Numbered from the stretch's first letter, positions 1 to 9,533 are shown. The stretch is 64,000 bases of DNA from an uncultured Oleiphilus sp. (GCA_913020045.1 CAJWBE010000007.1:62001-126000), one strand, 5' to 3'. The notes: generated by a model from the letters alone, not told the origin. A program made the numbers and translations.

Positions 1-519
1 CATGCGCACTGTGAGAAAAAAGCAGCGATGACTGCGGTGAACATGATTCACCGTTATCCCGAAGATACAGAGCTGTTAACGAAAATGTCTCGGCTCGCTC
101 GCGAGGAATTACGGCATTTTGAGCAAGTGCTGAAGTTCATTAAACAGCGTAAATTGAGCTTTACACGAATGAGCGCTTCTCGTTATGCCACTAGCTTACG
201 AAGTTACGCGCGCAAACAAGAGCCGCAACAAGTGGTTGATTTGCTAATTATTGGCGCATTTATTGAGGCTCGCTCATGTGAACGTTTTGCCAAACTTGCT
301 CCCCATCTAGACGAGAAACTGAAAACGTTTTATTTGTCTTTGTTAAAGTCCGAGGCGCGGCACTATCAAGACTATTTAAAGCTTGCCAGTAACTATGTAA
401 AGCGGAGCAATGGACAGGAATGCTTGGACGACCGAGTGGCTTTTTTCCGTGAGCAGGAAGTGCGTTTAATTGTTGAACCAGATGATGTGTTTAGATTTCA
501 TAGTGGCCCGGTTAAATGA
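1..519 (+). CDS. miaE: tRNA-(ms2io6A)-hydroxylase MiaE, 5' end missing
   Basis: The reading frame is open from base 1 (HAHCEKKAAM...), so the N-terminus lies outside the window; the first ATG at 28 is internal. MiaE is a di-iron monooxygenase that hydroxylates the isopentenyl side chain of 2-methylthio-N6-isopentenyl-adenosine-37 in tRNA. The two ExxH iron-ligand motifs of the ferritin-like fold are visible: EELRHF near the start and SEARHYQDY near the end. The family landmarks ASRYA, GAFIEARSCERFA and the C-terminal FRFHSG are also present. About 172 codons remain of a family that is usually 200-270 aa. It stands alone on this side of the window. I am confident of the family. Confidence 0.95.
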   Translation, partial: HAHCEKKAAMTAVNMIHRYPEDTELLTKMSRLAREELRHFEQVLKFIKQRKLSFTRMSASRYATSLRSYARKQEPQQVVDLLIIGAFIEARSCERFAKLAPHLDEKLKTFYLSLLKSEARHYQDYLKLASNYVKRSNGQECLDDRVAFFREQEVRLIVEPDDVFRFHSGPVK

Positions 520-589
520 TAGTGGGCCTAATAAATAATCTGCGCTATGTTTTAAGAATGATCTAGTTGGCGGGGCGTGTTGATTTCGA

Positions 590-1549
590 ATGGCTGTATT
601 TACTGAGATAACGGTTTGCGACGCAGAGTCTTTGTTGAACGACTACGATATTGGCCGCTTCTCGGCGTTAACGCCGATCAGTGCAGGTATTGAGAATACT
701 AATTATTTTATAGAAACGCAGCATGACGGCGCAGAGATTACGCGCTGGGTGTTGACGATCTTCGAGAATCTAGCGGAGCAGGACCTTCCTTATTTTTGTG
801 ATTTAACCTCGCATTTAGCTGGCGATGGTTTCCCTGTTCCTGCGCCGGTGTTAATGCGCTCTGGAGCGCCTATATTCTCATTTGGAGAAAAGAAAGGGGT
901 GATCGTACCTTGTCTTAGCGGCGAGGCGCGGCGGTTTCCAGCTATTGACGATTGTGCTGCGCTTGGTGGGTGGGTGGCGCGAATGCATTTGTCATTGAGT
1001 GAATTTCACGGTCACCGTCCGTACAGTCGCAGCGTTGCATGGATGAACGAACAGGCGGATCGTTTGGAAGCGTCTTTAGATGCGACTGAATATGCTGAAC
1101 TCGTCGAGTCGATTAAACGATTCGAGCGGGCTGAACCTTTGCTAGAGAAGTGCCCAAAAGGCGCGGTCCACGGCGATCTTTTTCATGATAATGTGCTCTT
1201 TTGTCAGGGCGAAATTACGGGTGTCATTGACTTCTACAATGCCAGTGAGGCGCCGTTATTATACGATTTAGCGGTGGCGGCAAATGACTGGACTATGGTG
1301 AAAGGCGGGAGCCGAGACCAGACAAAATTAGATGCGTTGGTGTCAGCGTACCGGCAGCAGCGACCCTGGACTCTTGAAGAGCAACAAGCGTGGCCCTATT
1401 TTCTCGAATTGGCGGCCTTAAGTTTTTGGGTGAGTCGCTTGAGTAGCTTTCATTTGCAAAGCTACCAAAAAACGGGCGTTGTATCGGGAGATGTCATAAA
1501 AGATCCGGCGGAAATGCGAGCGATTATGCGTCTGTCCAGAGCGTCCTGA
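590..1549 (+). CDS. thrB: Homoserine kinase (ThrB, choline-kinase-like type)
   Basis: This enzyme phosphorylates L-homoserine in threonine biosynthesis. It is a cytosolic protein of 319 aa, the normal size for the pseudomonad-type homoserine kinase, which has the aminoglycoside/choline kinase fold rather than the GHMP fold of E. coli ThrB. Visible motifs are the catalytic loop HGDLFHDN (residues 194-201) and the metal-binding aspartate in VIDF (D214). The N-terminal ISAGIENTNYF is typical of the family. No strong Shine-Dalgarno precedes the ATG at 590, but there is no better upstream start. It lies 70 bp after miaE on the same strand. No other threonine gene is nearby. Confidence 0.93.
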   Translation: MAVFTEITVCDAESLLNDYDIGRFSALTPISAGIENTNYFIETQHDGAEITRWVLTIFENLAEQDLPYFCDLTSHLAGDGFPVPAPVLMRSGAPIFSFGEKKGVIVPCLSGEARRFPAIDDCAALGGWVARMHLSLSEFHGHRPYSRSVAWMNEQADRLEASLDATEYAELVESIKRFERAEPLLEKCPKGAVHGDLFHDNVLFCQGEITGVIDFYNASEAPLLYDLAVAANDWTMVKGGSRDQTKLDALVSAYRQQRPWTLEEQQAWPYFLELAALSFWVSRLSSFHLQSYQKTGVVSGDVIKDPAEMRAIMRLSRAS

Positions 1550-1698
1550 TTTTATAGGCCTGTTTTTGCTCCAAATTTGTCTAATCGACATGTTTGATAT
1601 TTGAACAAATCATTAAAAAAGTTCTCAAGAACTGATCAATATTGCCGATACTTACCTAACGCATATTTTTAAGTTAGGCCTGCGGGCCGAGGTGCCTT

Positions 1699-2856
1699 AT
1701 GTTTACAGTGACTGCATCGTTTTATAGTCAAACAGATATTTCTTCGGAACTACTGCAATCGCGCTTTGCGCCGAAGTCTGACGCCTCTAATGGCGGTTTG
1801 TCTGATGAATACATCGTTGGTGCAACCTTTAGTCAGGGCCTCAAAAATGGTTTAGGTGTCGAGCTAAAAGACGACGAACGTGTCAATCCGGCGCTTCCTT
1901 CATTTGATGTGTCGGCTGTGGTTGACAATGTAATGAAGTTTGTTGAGAACCGAGTGCGGCTCGCGGAATCTGATGGCGCGACAGAGGATGAGCTGGAAGG
2001 CATGCTGGACGCGGCTCGTTCAGGTGTTGAAAGCGGTTTTTCTCAGGCGCGTGAGCAGATTGAAGCGCTAGAAAAAATGAACGAACCGCTAGCGAAAAAT
2101 ATCGACCAAGCGGAAACGGGTATTTATGACCGTATTGATCGTCTGCAAGAAAACGTTATCCCCCCGAAAGAGCAAGACCGGGGAGTCATTGACAATATAC
2201 GATCGTCTTCACGTGAATTAGCGCCTCGCCAGACTGAAAGCGCTTCGTATGTAAAGGCTTATCAAAGAAACTCAGAGAGCTTTCAATTTGAATTGACGAC
2301 GCAAGATGGAGACACGGTTAAAATCTCGGCTTCTAGCGATCAGCGTTATTCGGCAGAGGGTTTGCAAGCGCGTGGTGAGGGTGGCTCGATTCGTTATGCC
2401 AGTTCAGAGCAGAGCAGCCAGTTTGGTTATCGTTTATCGGTAGAAGGCGATTTAGACAAGCAAGAGCTGAAGGCAATTGAAGACTTATTGAGTCAGATAA
2501 ATGCGCTATCTGAGGAGTTTTATAATGGCGACCTAGATACCGCGTTTAACATGGCGCTTGAAATTAATAGTGACCCAAGCGAAATTGCGCAGTTTAGTTT
2601 GAACCTGAGTCAACAAAGCGTCACGGCGGTTGAGTCTGGTTATTATCGCTCTTCACCTGGCTATCAATCAGGGGGACTGCCGCGCGGCATCGCAGAGCCT
2701 TTGGCAGATTTTGCGAGCGGCGTGCGTGATGCATTGGACAGCGCTAATCGTTTTTCTCAATCTCGACAGTTACTTGATTCATTGTTTGATCAGTTTGATC
2801 CACAGCAAAGAATGACGGAGCTACTTTCGCCTTTGTTGGATGCTTTAAAAGCCTAG
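1699..2856 (+). CDS. DUF5610-like protein of unknown function
   Basis: This 385-aa protein has no signal peptide and no membrane segment. The N-terminal half (about residues 60-160) is acidic and helical. The middle (about 190-260) is a beta-rich stretch that alternates polar and hydrophobic residues (FQFELTTQDGDTVKISAS, later YRLSVEGDL). The C-terminal half is helical again. This layout matches gammaproteobacterial proteins carrying DUF5610 as I remember them, but I could not verify the domain. A GAGGTG Shine-Dalgarno sits just before the ATG. The gene ends 8 bp from the convergent guaD stop codon. No function can be assigned. Confidence 0.75.
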   Translation: MFTVTASFYSQTDISSELLQSRFAPKSDASNGGLSDEYIVGATFSQGLKNGLGVELKDDERVNPALPSFDVSAVVDNVMKFVENRVRLAESDGATEDELEGMLDAARSGVESGFSQAREQIEALEKMNEPLAKNIDQAETGIYDRIDRLQENVIPPKEQDRGVIDNIRSSSRELAPRQTESASYVKAYQRNSESFQFELTTQDGDTVKISASSDQRYSAEGLQARGEGGSIRYASSEQSSQFGYRLSVEGDLDKQELKAIEDLLSQINALSEEFYNGDLDTAFNMALEINSDPSEIAQFSLNLSQQSVTAVESGYYRSSPGYQSGGLPRGIAEPLADFASGVRDALDSANRFSQSRQLLDSLFDQFDPQQRMTELLSPLLDALKA

Positions 2857-2864
2857 TTCTGCAT

Positions 2865-4187
2865 TCAAGCGTGCGGGTTATTGTCAGCGTGATAGACACG
2901 TTTACCAGCAACGTAAGTGCTAGTAATACTGCGATCGTCACCTAACATGAGCAATGCAAATAGTTTGTCTGGCAAGTCCTCGCACTGCACCTGTCGTCTT
3001 TTCATTAAGCTCGTGGCGTCGTAATTCAACACGACAAAGTCTGCCTCGTTACCGGGCCTGAACGATCCCACTTTATCTTCTAAACCTAATGCTTTGGCGC
3101 CAGCGAGTGTCGCTAAGTAAAAACTTCGTAACGCGTCCAGTGAATAGTTTTGTAGGCGGCAAACTTTATAGGCTTCGGCCATTGTATGTAGCATCGATAG
3201 CCGTGTTCCGGCGCCGACATCGCTTGCCAAGCTAAGCCCCAAATTATGGGTATCGAACTTTTTGATGTCGGCTAGGCCGCTGCCCAAAAATAAGTTTGAG
3301 CTAGGACAAAATGCAATCTTCGCTTGTTGCGCACCCAGTCGCTGGCATTGATCGTCGTTCAGGTGCAAGGCGTGGGCAAACACACTATTTGAGTTAACTA
3401 AGCCATAGCGTTCGTATATATCCAAATAGTCATTTGCTTCAGGAAACAGCTTGAGCGCAAATGCAATTTCGTCTTTGTTCTCTGATAAATGCGTTTGCAG
3501 TAGCAAGCTTGGCGTGTCTTTTAAGAGTTGGGCGGCGACTTCCAGTTGCGCTGGACTAGAAGTGATCGCAAAACGTGGTGTAACAGCGTATTGCTGGCGT
3601 CCGTTTTGATGCCACTTGGAGATTAACTCTGACGAGTCTTCGTAGCTCTGTGTCGCTGTGTCGCATAGCGCGCGCGGGGCATTTCTGTCCATCATGACTT
3701 GTCCGCAAATCATACGGGTGTTGCGCGCCTGCGACACTTCAAAAAAAGCATTCACTGACGTTTTGTGGACGGTGCCAAATACGGCTGCTGTCGTGGTGCC
3801 GTTCTTGAGTAATTCGTCGACAAAAAAGTTCGCTGTTTCTAGTGCGTGTCGCGGGTCTTTAAATGCTTGCTCGGCTGGAAATGTATAGCGGTTGAGCCAG
3901 TCCAATAAGGCTTCGCCGTGCGAGGCCATGATGTCAATTTGAGGATAGTGCAAATGGGTGTCGATAAACCCGGGGATGATCAGTTGTCCTCGTAGGTCTA
4001 CTAGGTTCGCAGGGTGATCTAGTTGAGCGAGTAGGGTTTGAGCATCACCAAGCTGAATCACTTTCCCTTGATCGACCACTAACGCACCATCTTCAAAGTA
4101 CTCGTAAGCCTCGTCGCCATCTAGCAGTGGGTCTGATAGAAAGTGGAGAATAGATGCCCGATAAACACTGGGGTGAACCGTTTTCAT
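2865..4187 (-). CDS. guaD: Guanine deaminase
   Basis: GuaD hydrolyses guanine to xanthine and ammonia, the committing step of guanine catabolism. The 440-aa product has the amidohydrolase layout: HxH metal ligands in THLHYP (H78, H80), QTHLSEN (about residue 240), FAHALHL (about 278) and the SDVGAGT aspartate near residue 330. These are diagnostic for guanine deaminase within the amidohydrolase superfamily. It is transcribed divergently from a nucleoside/purine ABC importer, which suggests that purines imported by that system feed this enzyme. The intergenic leader carries a terminator-like hairpin at 4216-4240 upstream of this gene. No good Shine-Dalgarno is visible. Confidence 0.94.
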   Translation of the reverse strand: MKTVHPSVYRASILHFLSDPLLDGDEAYEYFEDGALVVDQGKVIQLGDAQTLLAQLDHPANLVDLRGQLIIPGFIDTHLHYPQIDIMASHGEALLDWLNRYTFPAEQAFKDPRHALETANFFVDELLKNGTTTAAVFGTVHKTSVNAFFEVSQARNTRMICGQVMMDRNAPRALCDTATQSYEDSSELISKWHQNGRQQYAVTPRFAITSSPAQLEVAAQLLKDTPSLLLQTHLSENKDEIAFALKLFPEANDYLDIYERYGLVNSNSVFAHALHLNDDQCQRLGAQQAKIAFCPSSNLFLGSGLADIKKFDTHNLGLSLASDVGAGTRLSMLHTMAEAYKVCRLQNYSLDALRSFYLATLAGAKALGLEDKVGSFRPGNEADFVVLNYDATSLMKRRQVQCEDLPDKLFALLMLGDDRSITSTYVAGKRVYHADNNPHA

Positions 4188-4573
4188 AAGGGTTGGCCTG
4201 CGGCTAGTGGCAGTGAAAAGGCATCATGGCAATGCCTTTTTGGTATCCCCTTAGTTTAGTAGAAGGAATGCTGATAGACGAATCGCTGGTAACAAAAAAG
4301 GCGCGACTAATGGCTGACTAAAACTAGGTAGTTCTTGATCAGTAGCGGCTTGTGGAATGTATAGGGGATACGGCACTATTTTAGTGCTTGGATTTCGCCC
4401 TTCAATGCTGTGTTCACATTGCTTAATCAACCATATTCGAATAAATTGAGCGCTTAGTTTTACGCTTGATCGGCAAGCAATGTATGGCTCCTCGGTCATG
4501 CTTCGTTTGCTTAATGTCATCACCTCAGCGATTTTTCGCAGGGCAATATCGCTTTCTTGGCCTAAGCAAAAGA
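4188..4573. promoter_or_regulatory. 386-bp divergent intergenic region, guaD / purine ABC importer
   Basis: This region separates guaD (leftward) from the ABC operon (rightward) and must hold both promoters. Visible structure includes a 9-bp hairpin at 4216-4240, a 6-bp hairpin GCACTA/TAGTGC at 4373-4387, and the palindrome TATTCGAATA at 4434-4443. A possible promoter for the ABC operon is TTGCTT-17 bp-TAAATT around 4420-4450. Possible reading frames here, including one on the minus strand, have no recognisable features. I did not recognise a known purine or xanthine riboswitch by eye, but one cannot be excluded. Confidence 0.5.
4216..4240 (-). terminator. Hairpin in the guaD leader, terminator-like
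   Basis: AAAAGGCAT (4216-4224) pairs perfectly with ATGCCTTTT (4232-4240) across a 7-nt loop. Read on the minus strand the stem ends in a run of T and lies about 30 bp upstream of the guaD start. That is the position of an attenuator rather than a gene-end terminator. It could equally be a stop for transcription entering from either side. Confidence 0.5.
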
Positions 4574-6148
4574 ATGAACCGAATAGAGCTACACAATATC
4601 ACCAAACGCTACCCTGGCTGTATCGCTAATCAATCGGTTGACCTTGTGGTCGCTGCGGGCGAAATTCATGCGTTGTTGGGTGAGAATGGCGCCGGTAAAA
4701 GCACCTTAATGAAAATTATTTACGGCGTGGTGAAGCCCGATGCCGGGCATATTCTGTGGGATGGCCAAGCGATTGCTATCAAAGGTGCGTCCCATGCGCG
4801 CGACCTTGGTATAGGAATGGTTTTTCAACATTTTTCTTTGTTTGAAACCTTGACTGTCGCGGAGAATATCTCGCTGAGCTTACCGCCTAAAACTGACGCC
4901 AATATGGAGGCACTCAAAGCACGTATTTTGTCTGTGTCTGAGCGTTATGGTATGCGTTTGGATCCAGATCGTCAGGTCCATTCACTAAGTGTCGGTGAGC
5001 AGCAGCGCGTCGAAATTGTTAGGTGTTTGCTGCAAGACGTTAAGTTATTGATTCTCGATGAGCCGACCTCTGTGCTGACGCCGCAGGAAGTCACTGTGTT
5101 GTTTCGTACGTTGGCGCAATTAGCGGCTGAAGGCTGCAGTATTTTGTTTATCTCTCATAAACTTGATGAAGTCCGCGCCTTATGCGATACCGCAACCATC
5201 CTTCGAAATGGCAAGGTGAGTGGTGATTGTGATCCTAAAGTGACGGCAACTAGTGATATTGCTCGTCTTATGGTCGGAGATGAAACACCCCTCAATGAAA
5301 ATTATGTGAAAGCTGAACCGCTTGATTCGCGAGTCTCTCGTTTGATGGTGAAGCAGCTGAGCGCTCGCGCGCTTGATGCGTTTAGCTGTCCGTTACGGGA
5401 CGTATCGTTTGACGTAAAGTCTGGCGAAATACTCGGTATTGCTGGCGTGGCGGGCAATGGTCAGGAAGAGTTGTTGAACTTGATTAGTGGCGAGCAGACC
5501 TCTGCCGCGAGTAGTGTGCTGTTTGATGAGGTGCAAGTCGGGCGCTTAGGCCCAGCGGAGCGTCGGCAGCTGGGTTTGGGGTTTGTGCCCGAAGAGCGTC
5601 TAGGCCGCGGTGCTGTGCCCAATATGTCATTGCAGGATAACACTTTGCTAACGGCGTACCAGTCGGGCTTGTTGAGTGCTGGCGGCTGGGTTCAAACGAA
5701 TCGAGTTGTGAGTTACGCACGCTCAATAATAGAGCGCTTTAACGTAAAGACTGCTGGTGTTTCCGCGCCCGCTAAGAGCTTGTCTGGCGGTAACCTTCAG
5801 AAATTTATTCTTGGTCGCGAGATACTTCAAAACCCAACGATTCTTGTGTGCTCTCACCCGACATGGGGCGTCGATATTGGCGCTGCTATTTTGATTCGTC
5901 ATGCTTTGATTGCATTGCGAGATCAGGGGGCTGCAGTCTTGGTGGTGTCTGAAGATATCGACGAACTCTATGCCATTAGTGACCGTATCGGTGCAATCTG
6001 CGATGGCCGTTTGTCTCCTATCGACTCGGTGTCAAAGGTAAGTATTGGTCAGCTAGGTCAATGGATGGCCGGAGACTTTAATGGGCCAGAACTGTCAGGG
6101 GTGACCGCTGCTTCTCAGCAAAATAATGAGAGAGAGCTGTCAGTATGA
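4574..6148 (+). CDS. Nucleoside/purine ABC transporter, tandem ATPase subunit
   Basis: This is the ATP-binding subunit of a BmpA-type importer (YufO/NupA-like) with two fused nucleotide-binding domains. The first has Walker A GENGAGKST, signature SVGEQQRVE and Walker B LLILDEPTS. The second has a degenerate Walker A (GVAGNGQEE), signature LSGGNLQKF and an altered Walker B (VCSHPTWGVD). A weakened second site is normal for this family. I chose the ATG at 4574 (MNRIELHNITKRYPG) because the domain begins there; the frame extends upstream to 4466, but that extension is not ATPase-like. The stop overlaps the next gene by 4 bp (ATGA), indicating translational coupling with the permeases. Confidence 0.92.
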   Translation: MNRIELHNITKRYPGCIANQSVDLVVAAGEIHALLGENGAGKSTLMKIIYGVVKPDAGHILWDGQAIAIKGASHARDLGIGMVFQHFSLFETLTVAENISLSLPPKTDANMEALKARILSVSERYGMRLDPDRQVHSLSVGEQQRVEIVRCLLQDVKLLILDEPTSVLTPQEVTVLFRTLAQLAAEGCSILFISHKLDEVRALCDTATILRNGKVSGDCDPKVTATSDIARLMVGDETPLNENYVKAEPLDSRVSRLMVKQLSARALDAFSCPLRDVSFDVKSGEILGIAGVAGNGQEELLNLISGEQTSAASSVLFDEVQVGRLGPAERRQLGLGFVPEERLGRGAVPNMSLQDNTLLTAYQSGLLSAGGWVQTNRVVSYARSIIERFNVKTAGVSAPAKSLSGGNLQKFILGREILQNPTILVCSHPTWGVDIGAAILIRHALIALRDQGAAVLVVSEDIDELYAISDRIGAICDGRLSPIDSVSKVSIGQLGQWMAGDFNGPELSGVTAASQQNNERELSV

Positions 6149-7242
6149 GTTTCCTGATGCCACTTAGAATTGAGAAGAGAGCCAGCGACTCGCAAGTTAT
6201 GGCTGTGCTGTCTCCGTTGATGGCGATGATCCTAACGCTAGTGACGGGCGCTGCAGTTTTTGCGAGTCTTGGGCATGCGCCGGGAGAAGCACTTTATACG
6301 TTTTTCATTCTACCTCTAAGCGATGTATATGGCTGGACCGAACTAGGCGTCAAAGTCGCTCCGTTGCTGCTTTGTGCGATGGGTTTGATGGTCTGTTTTA
6401 AGGCGAAGATTTGGAATATCGGTGCCGAAGGCCAGTTCATTATTGGCGCGCTGGGTGGCGGCTATTTAGCATTGGAGTTGGCGGCGTTCGAGTCGGCGTG
6501 GGCGCTGCCGCTTGTCCTGTTTTTTGGCGCAAGTTGTGGTTTGGCATGGGCTGCGTTGGCGGCGTTTCTAAAGACCCGGTTTGCCGCAAATGAAATTCTG
6601 ACCACGATCATGCTGAACTACATTGCGCTTAACTTACTACTATTTGCCGTGCACGGCCCGTTGAAAGACCCCGATGGCTACAGTTTTCCTGAGTCCGCAC
6701 TGTTCTCGGACTTTACGATGCTGCCTTTGATTTCTGAGGATTACCGCCTCAATATTAGCGTGTTTTTTGCGCTGGCGGCGGTGGCGATTATCTGGACGCT
6801 AATGGCTCGCACATTCATTGGTTTTCAAATCTCGGTATTAGGGGAAGACGCTTCAGCCGCGAGGTTTGCTGGATTCAAAGAAAAGCGTCTGGTGTGGTTT
6901 TCGTTACTAGTTTGTGGTGCCTTGGCTGGCTTAGCGGGTGTGAGTGAGGTGAGCGGTCCGATTGGCCAACTAAACCCTTATGTTTCTCCTGGATACGGAT
7001 ACACGGCGATTATCGTGGTGTTTCTAGGGCGTATGCATCCGCTAGGAATGGTGGGTGCCAGTATGCTGTTAGCGTTGACGTATATGGGCGGAGAGATGGT
7101 TCAAATGGACCTGAGTTTACCTAAATCAATTACGGGTTTGTTTCAGGGAATGCTTTTGTTTTACCTACTCGCCTGCGACTTTTTAATTGGCTATCGTTTT
7201 GTTGCTCGTGGCCACCTAACGGGAGCGTCTGATGGATCTTGA
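6145..7242 (+). CDS. Nucleoside/purine ABC transporter permease 1
   Basis: This 365-aa inner-membrane permease belongs to the BPD_transp_2 family (YufP-like). It is strongly hydrophobic with eight or more membrane segments. Family signatures are WNIGAEGQFI near residue 93 and the cytoplasmic loop LGEDASAARFAGF near 240, followed by the small-residue-rich LAGLAGVSEVSG. It would form the channel with the next gene product. The start overlaps the ATPase stop by 4 bp and its 3' end overlaps the second permease by 11 bp, so these genes are one operon. Confidence 0.92.
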   Translation: MSFLMPLRIEKRASDSQVMAVLSPLMAMILTLVTGAAVFASLGHAPGEALYTFFILPLSDVYGWTELGVKVAPLLLCAMGLMVCFKAKIWNIGAEGQFIIGALGGGYLALELAAFESAWALPLVLFFGASCGLAWAALAAFLKTRFAANEILTTIMLNYIALNLLLFAVHGPLKDPDGYSFPESALFSDFTMLPLISEDYRLNISVFFALAAVAIIWTLMARTFIGFQISVLGEDASAARFAGFKEKRLVWFSLLVCGALAGLAGVSEVSGPIGQLNPYVSPGYGYTAIIVVFLGRMHPLGMVGASMLLALTYMGGEMVQMDLSLPKSITGLFQGMLLFYLLACDFLIGYRFVARGHLTGASDGS

Positions 7243-8158
7243 CCTGCTGCTCAATGTTCTGTTTGCAACGATTCGTACCGGTACGCCTTTGTTGTTGATT
7301 GCTCTCGGAGAGCTGGTGTGTGAAAAATCAGGCGTGTTGAATCTCGGTCAAGAGGGCATGGTTTTGATGGGGGCGGTGTCTGGCTTTATAGCAACCGTGT
7401 TGACTGGGAGTCTCCTGCTCGGGGTGATTGCGGGCATGATGGCAGGTATGTTGATGTCATTTTTGTTTGGCGTTCTTGCGATTACCTTAGTGTCTAATCA
7501 AGTGGCAACCGGGTTAGCCTTAACTATTTTCGGCACGGGATTAAGTGCTTTTCTCGGCGCCTCTTATGTTGGTGTCGGGATAGAGGGGATTACGGCGTGG
7601 AATTTGCCATTCTTAAGCGAAATTCCTTTGCTTGGTCAGGTATTGTTTTCTCAAGATCCGTTGGTGTATTTGTCGTGGTCTATTTTTGCTTTGGTCTATA
7701 TTTGCTTTCGTTCGACGAGAGTGGGTTTGACGGTGAGGGCGGTAGGCGAAAACCCAGAAGCGGCTAATGCGCTAGGAATGTCGGTTTTTACTGTAAGATA
7801 TTTGGCGGTTCTATTTGGCGGCGCAATGGCAGGGCTAGCCGGAGCCTACTTGTCCTTGGCGTATACCCCTTTGTGGAGCGAAGGAATGAGTGCGGGACGG
7901 GGGTGGATCGCGCTTGCCTTGGTTGTATTCGCGAGCTGGAAAGTTCAGCGTGTTATGTTGGGAGCTTATCTATTTGGCGCGGCGAGTATTATGCATTTAG
8001 TGCTGCAAGGTATGGGCTTTGAAATCTCCCCCAACATATTGGCGATGCTGCCTTATGTCGCTACGATTCTTGTGCTGGTGGTGATTGCCAGTGATGCAGG
8101 ACGGGCGCGCTTGAGCGCACCACTGGCCTTGGGCCAACCATATCGACCTCAATGGTAG
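7232..8158 (+). CDS. Nucleoside/purine ABC transporter permease 2
   Basis: This 308-aa permease is the second BPD_transp_2 subunit (YufQ-like). Diagnostic stretches are the N-terminal CEKSGVLNLGQEGMVLMGA and the cytoplasmic loop VGENPEAANALGMSV, followed by the small-residue-rich AMAGLAGAYLSL. It overlaps the first permease by 11 bp. Paired with permease 1 it would form the heterodimeric pore of a Bmp-type importer for nucleosides or purine bases. The exact substrate cannot be read from sequence, but the adjacent guaD favours purines. Confidence 0.92.
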   Translation: MDLDLLLNVLFATIRTGTPLLLIALGELVCEKSGVLNLGQEGMVLMGAVSGFIATVLTGSLLLGVIAGMMAGMLMSFLFGVLAITLVSNQVATGLALTIFGTGLSAFLGASYVGVGIEGITAWNLPFLSEIPLLGQVLFSQDPLVYLSWSIFALVYICFRSTRVGLTVRAVGENPEAANALGMSVFTVRYLAVLFGGAMAGLAGAYLSLAYTPLWSEGMSAGRGWIALALVVFASWKVQRVMLGAYLFGAASIMHLVLQGMGFEISPNILAMLPYVATILVLVVIASDAGRARLSAPLALGQPYRPQW

Positions 8159-8217
8159 CGAGTATTGCCATTGTTTTTAAAATGAACGATCGGATGACAC
8201 ACTTTGTAGGAGTACTC

Positions 8218-9324
8218 ATGTTAGGAATCAAAGAAGCGAAAGGAAAGTCTCGGCGAATAAATAAGCCTTTATGTGCCTTGGCCGGCGCGTTGACCTTGCT
8301 CTCTGGGTTGGCATTTGCCGACCCTCTCAAAGTCGGTTTTGTCTATGTCGGGCCCACAGGTGATGCGGGGTGGACCTATGCACATGACGAGGGTCGAAAG
8401 TATCTTGAGGCTCAACTAGGCGATGCAGTCACAACGTCTTATGTCGAGAGCGTTCCGGAAGGAGCGGATGCTGAACGGGTGATTCGGCAGCTGGCAGCCA
8501 AGGGTCATGGCCTTATCTTTACGACCTCGTTTGGTTACATGAACCCGACGTTAAAAGTAGCTAAGCGCTTTCCGAAGGTGTCATTCGAGCACGCTTCTGG
8601 TTACAAACGTGCTAAAAATATGGGAACGTATTTTACGCGAGCCTATCAGGGGCGTTACCTGACAGGATTAGTAGCAGGGAAAATGACCAAAACAAATGTG
8701 TTAGGTTATGTCGCTTCATTTCCGATTCCTGAAGTAATTCGTGGCATCAATGCGTTCACCCGAGGCGCAAAAGAAGTGAATCCAGATGTGACGGTTAAAG
8801 TTGTTTGGGCAAGCACCTGGTATGACCCCGCGAAAGAGCGAGAAGCCGCCGAGACGCTTATTCTTCAGAATGTCGATGTTTTGACCCAGCACACTGACTC
8901 AGCAGCAGTGATTCAAGCCGCTGAAGCGAAAGGCGTGTATGCCATTGGCTATCACTCAGATATGTCTGTGTATGGTAAGACGGCGCATTTGACGTCGACC
9001 GTCCACAATTGGGGCGAGCTCTACGTTCAGAAAGCAAAAGCCGTTATTGCTGGGACGTGGAAAGCTGAAGATTTATGGCCAGGTATTGCGGAGGGAACAA
9101 CTGATTTGGCTCCGCTTAATTCAGCCGTCCCAGCGGACGTAAAGCAGCTCGTTGCGGACAAAAAAGCAGCGCTAAAAGCGGCTTCTATACGAGTGTTTGA
9201 TGGTCCTGTTATCAAACAGGACGGCTCTGAAGCTATTTCTGCAGGGCAGACAATGGAAGACGGCGCTTTGCTAGGGTTCGACTTTTTTATCCAGGGTGTA
9301 GAAGGCAAGTTGCCTAAGTCCTAG
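8218..9324 (+). CDS. BMP-family purine/nucleoside-binding periplasmic protein
   Basis: This is the periplasmic binding subunit of the importer encoded just upstream (BmpA/PnrA family). The chosen start is the ATG at 8218, preceded by TAGGAG; a longer frame from 8152 would overlap the permease and has no ribosome site. A signal peptide is visible (basic MLGIKEAKGKSRR, hydrophobic core, cut near AFA/DP). It lacks a lipobox cysteine, so it is predicted to be soluble rather than a lipoprotein. The mature protein begins KVGFVYVGPTGDAGWTY, a family hallmark. A clear terminator follows at 9360-9390, so this is the last gene of the operon. Confidence 0.93.
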   Translation: MLGIKEAKGKSRRINKPLCALAGALTLLSGLAFADPLKVGFVYVGPTGDAGWTYAHDEGRKYLEAQLGDAVTTSYVESVPEGADAERVIRQLAAKGHGLIFTTSFGYMNPTLKVAKRFPKVSFEHASGYKRAKNMGTYFTRAYQGRYLTGLVAGKMTKTNVLGYVASFPIPEVIRGINAFTRGAKEVNPDVTVKVVWASTWYDPAKEREAAETLILQNVDVLTQHTDSAAVIQAAEAKGVYAIGYHSDMSVYGKTAHLTSTVHNWGELYVQKAKAVIAGTWKAEDLWPGIAEGTTDLAPLNSAVPADVKQLVADKKAALKAASIRVFDGPVIKQDGSEAISAGQTMEDGALLGFDFFIQGVEGKLPKS

Positions 9325-9359
9325 TTTTTAAGTTTAAGGTACAGCCGCAAACCGAAAAA

Positions 9360-9390
9360 GGAGAGTGTCCAACTGGAGCTCTCCTTTTTT
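9360..9390 (+). terminator. Rho-independent terminator after the purine ABC operon
   Basis: GGAGAG (9360-9365) pairs with CTCTCC (9379-9384), followed by six T. It lies 36 bp after the binding-protein stop codon and separates the importer from the tetR gene. Confidence 0.85.
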
Positions 9391-9533
9391 GTGCGCAGAT
9401 TAAATGTTTGTTAAGCGCTTTCTATGTAATGTAACTTTGTGTAAGTATGCGTATTCAAATGTTACCCCCGAATGTACTTTCGAGATTTCTTCGTATTTCG
9501 GCTATCCACTGACCGAAGCGAGCATAGAGCCCC

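Noticed and set aside
4251-4523. 90-codon open frame on the minus strand upstream of guaD
   Set aside because: No ribosome site, no recognisable domain, and it covers the promoter region of the divergent ABC operon. Probably chance.
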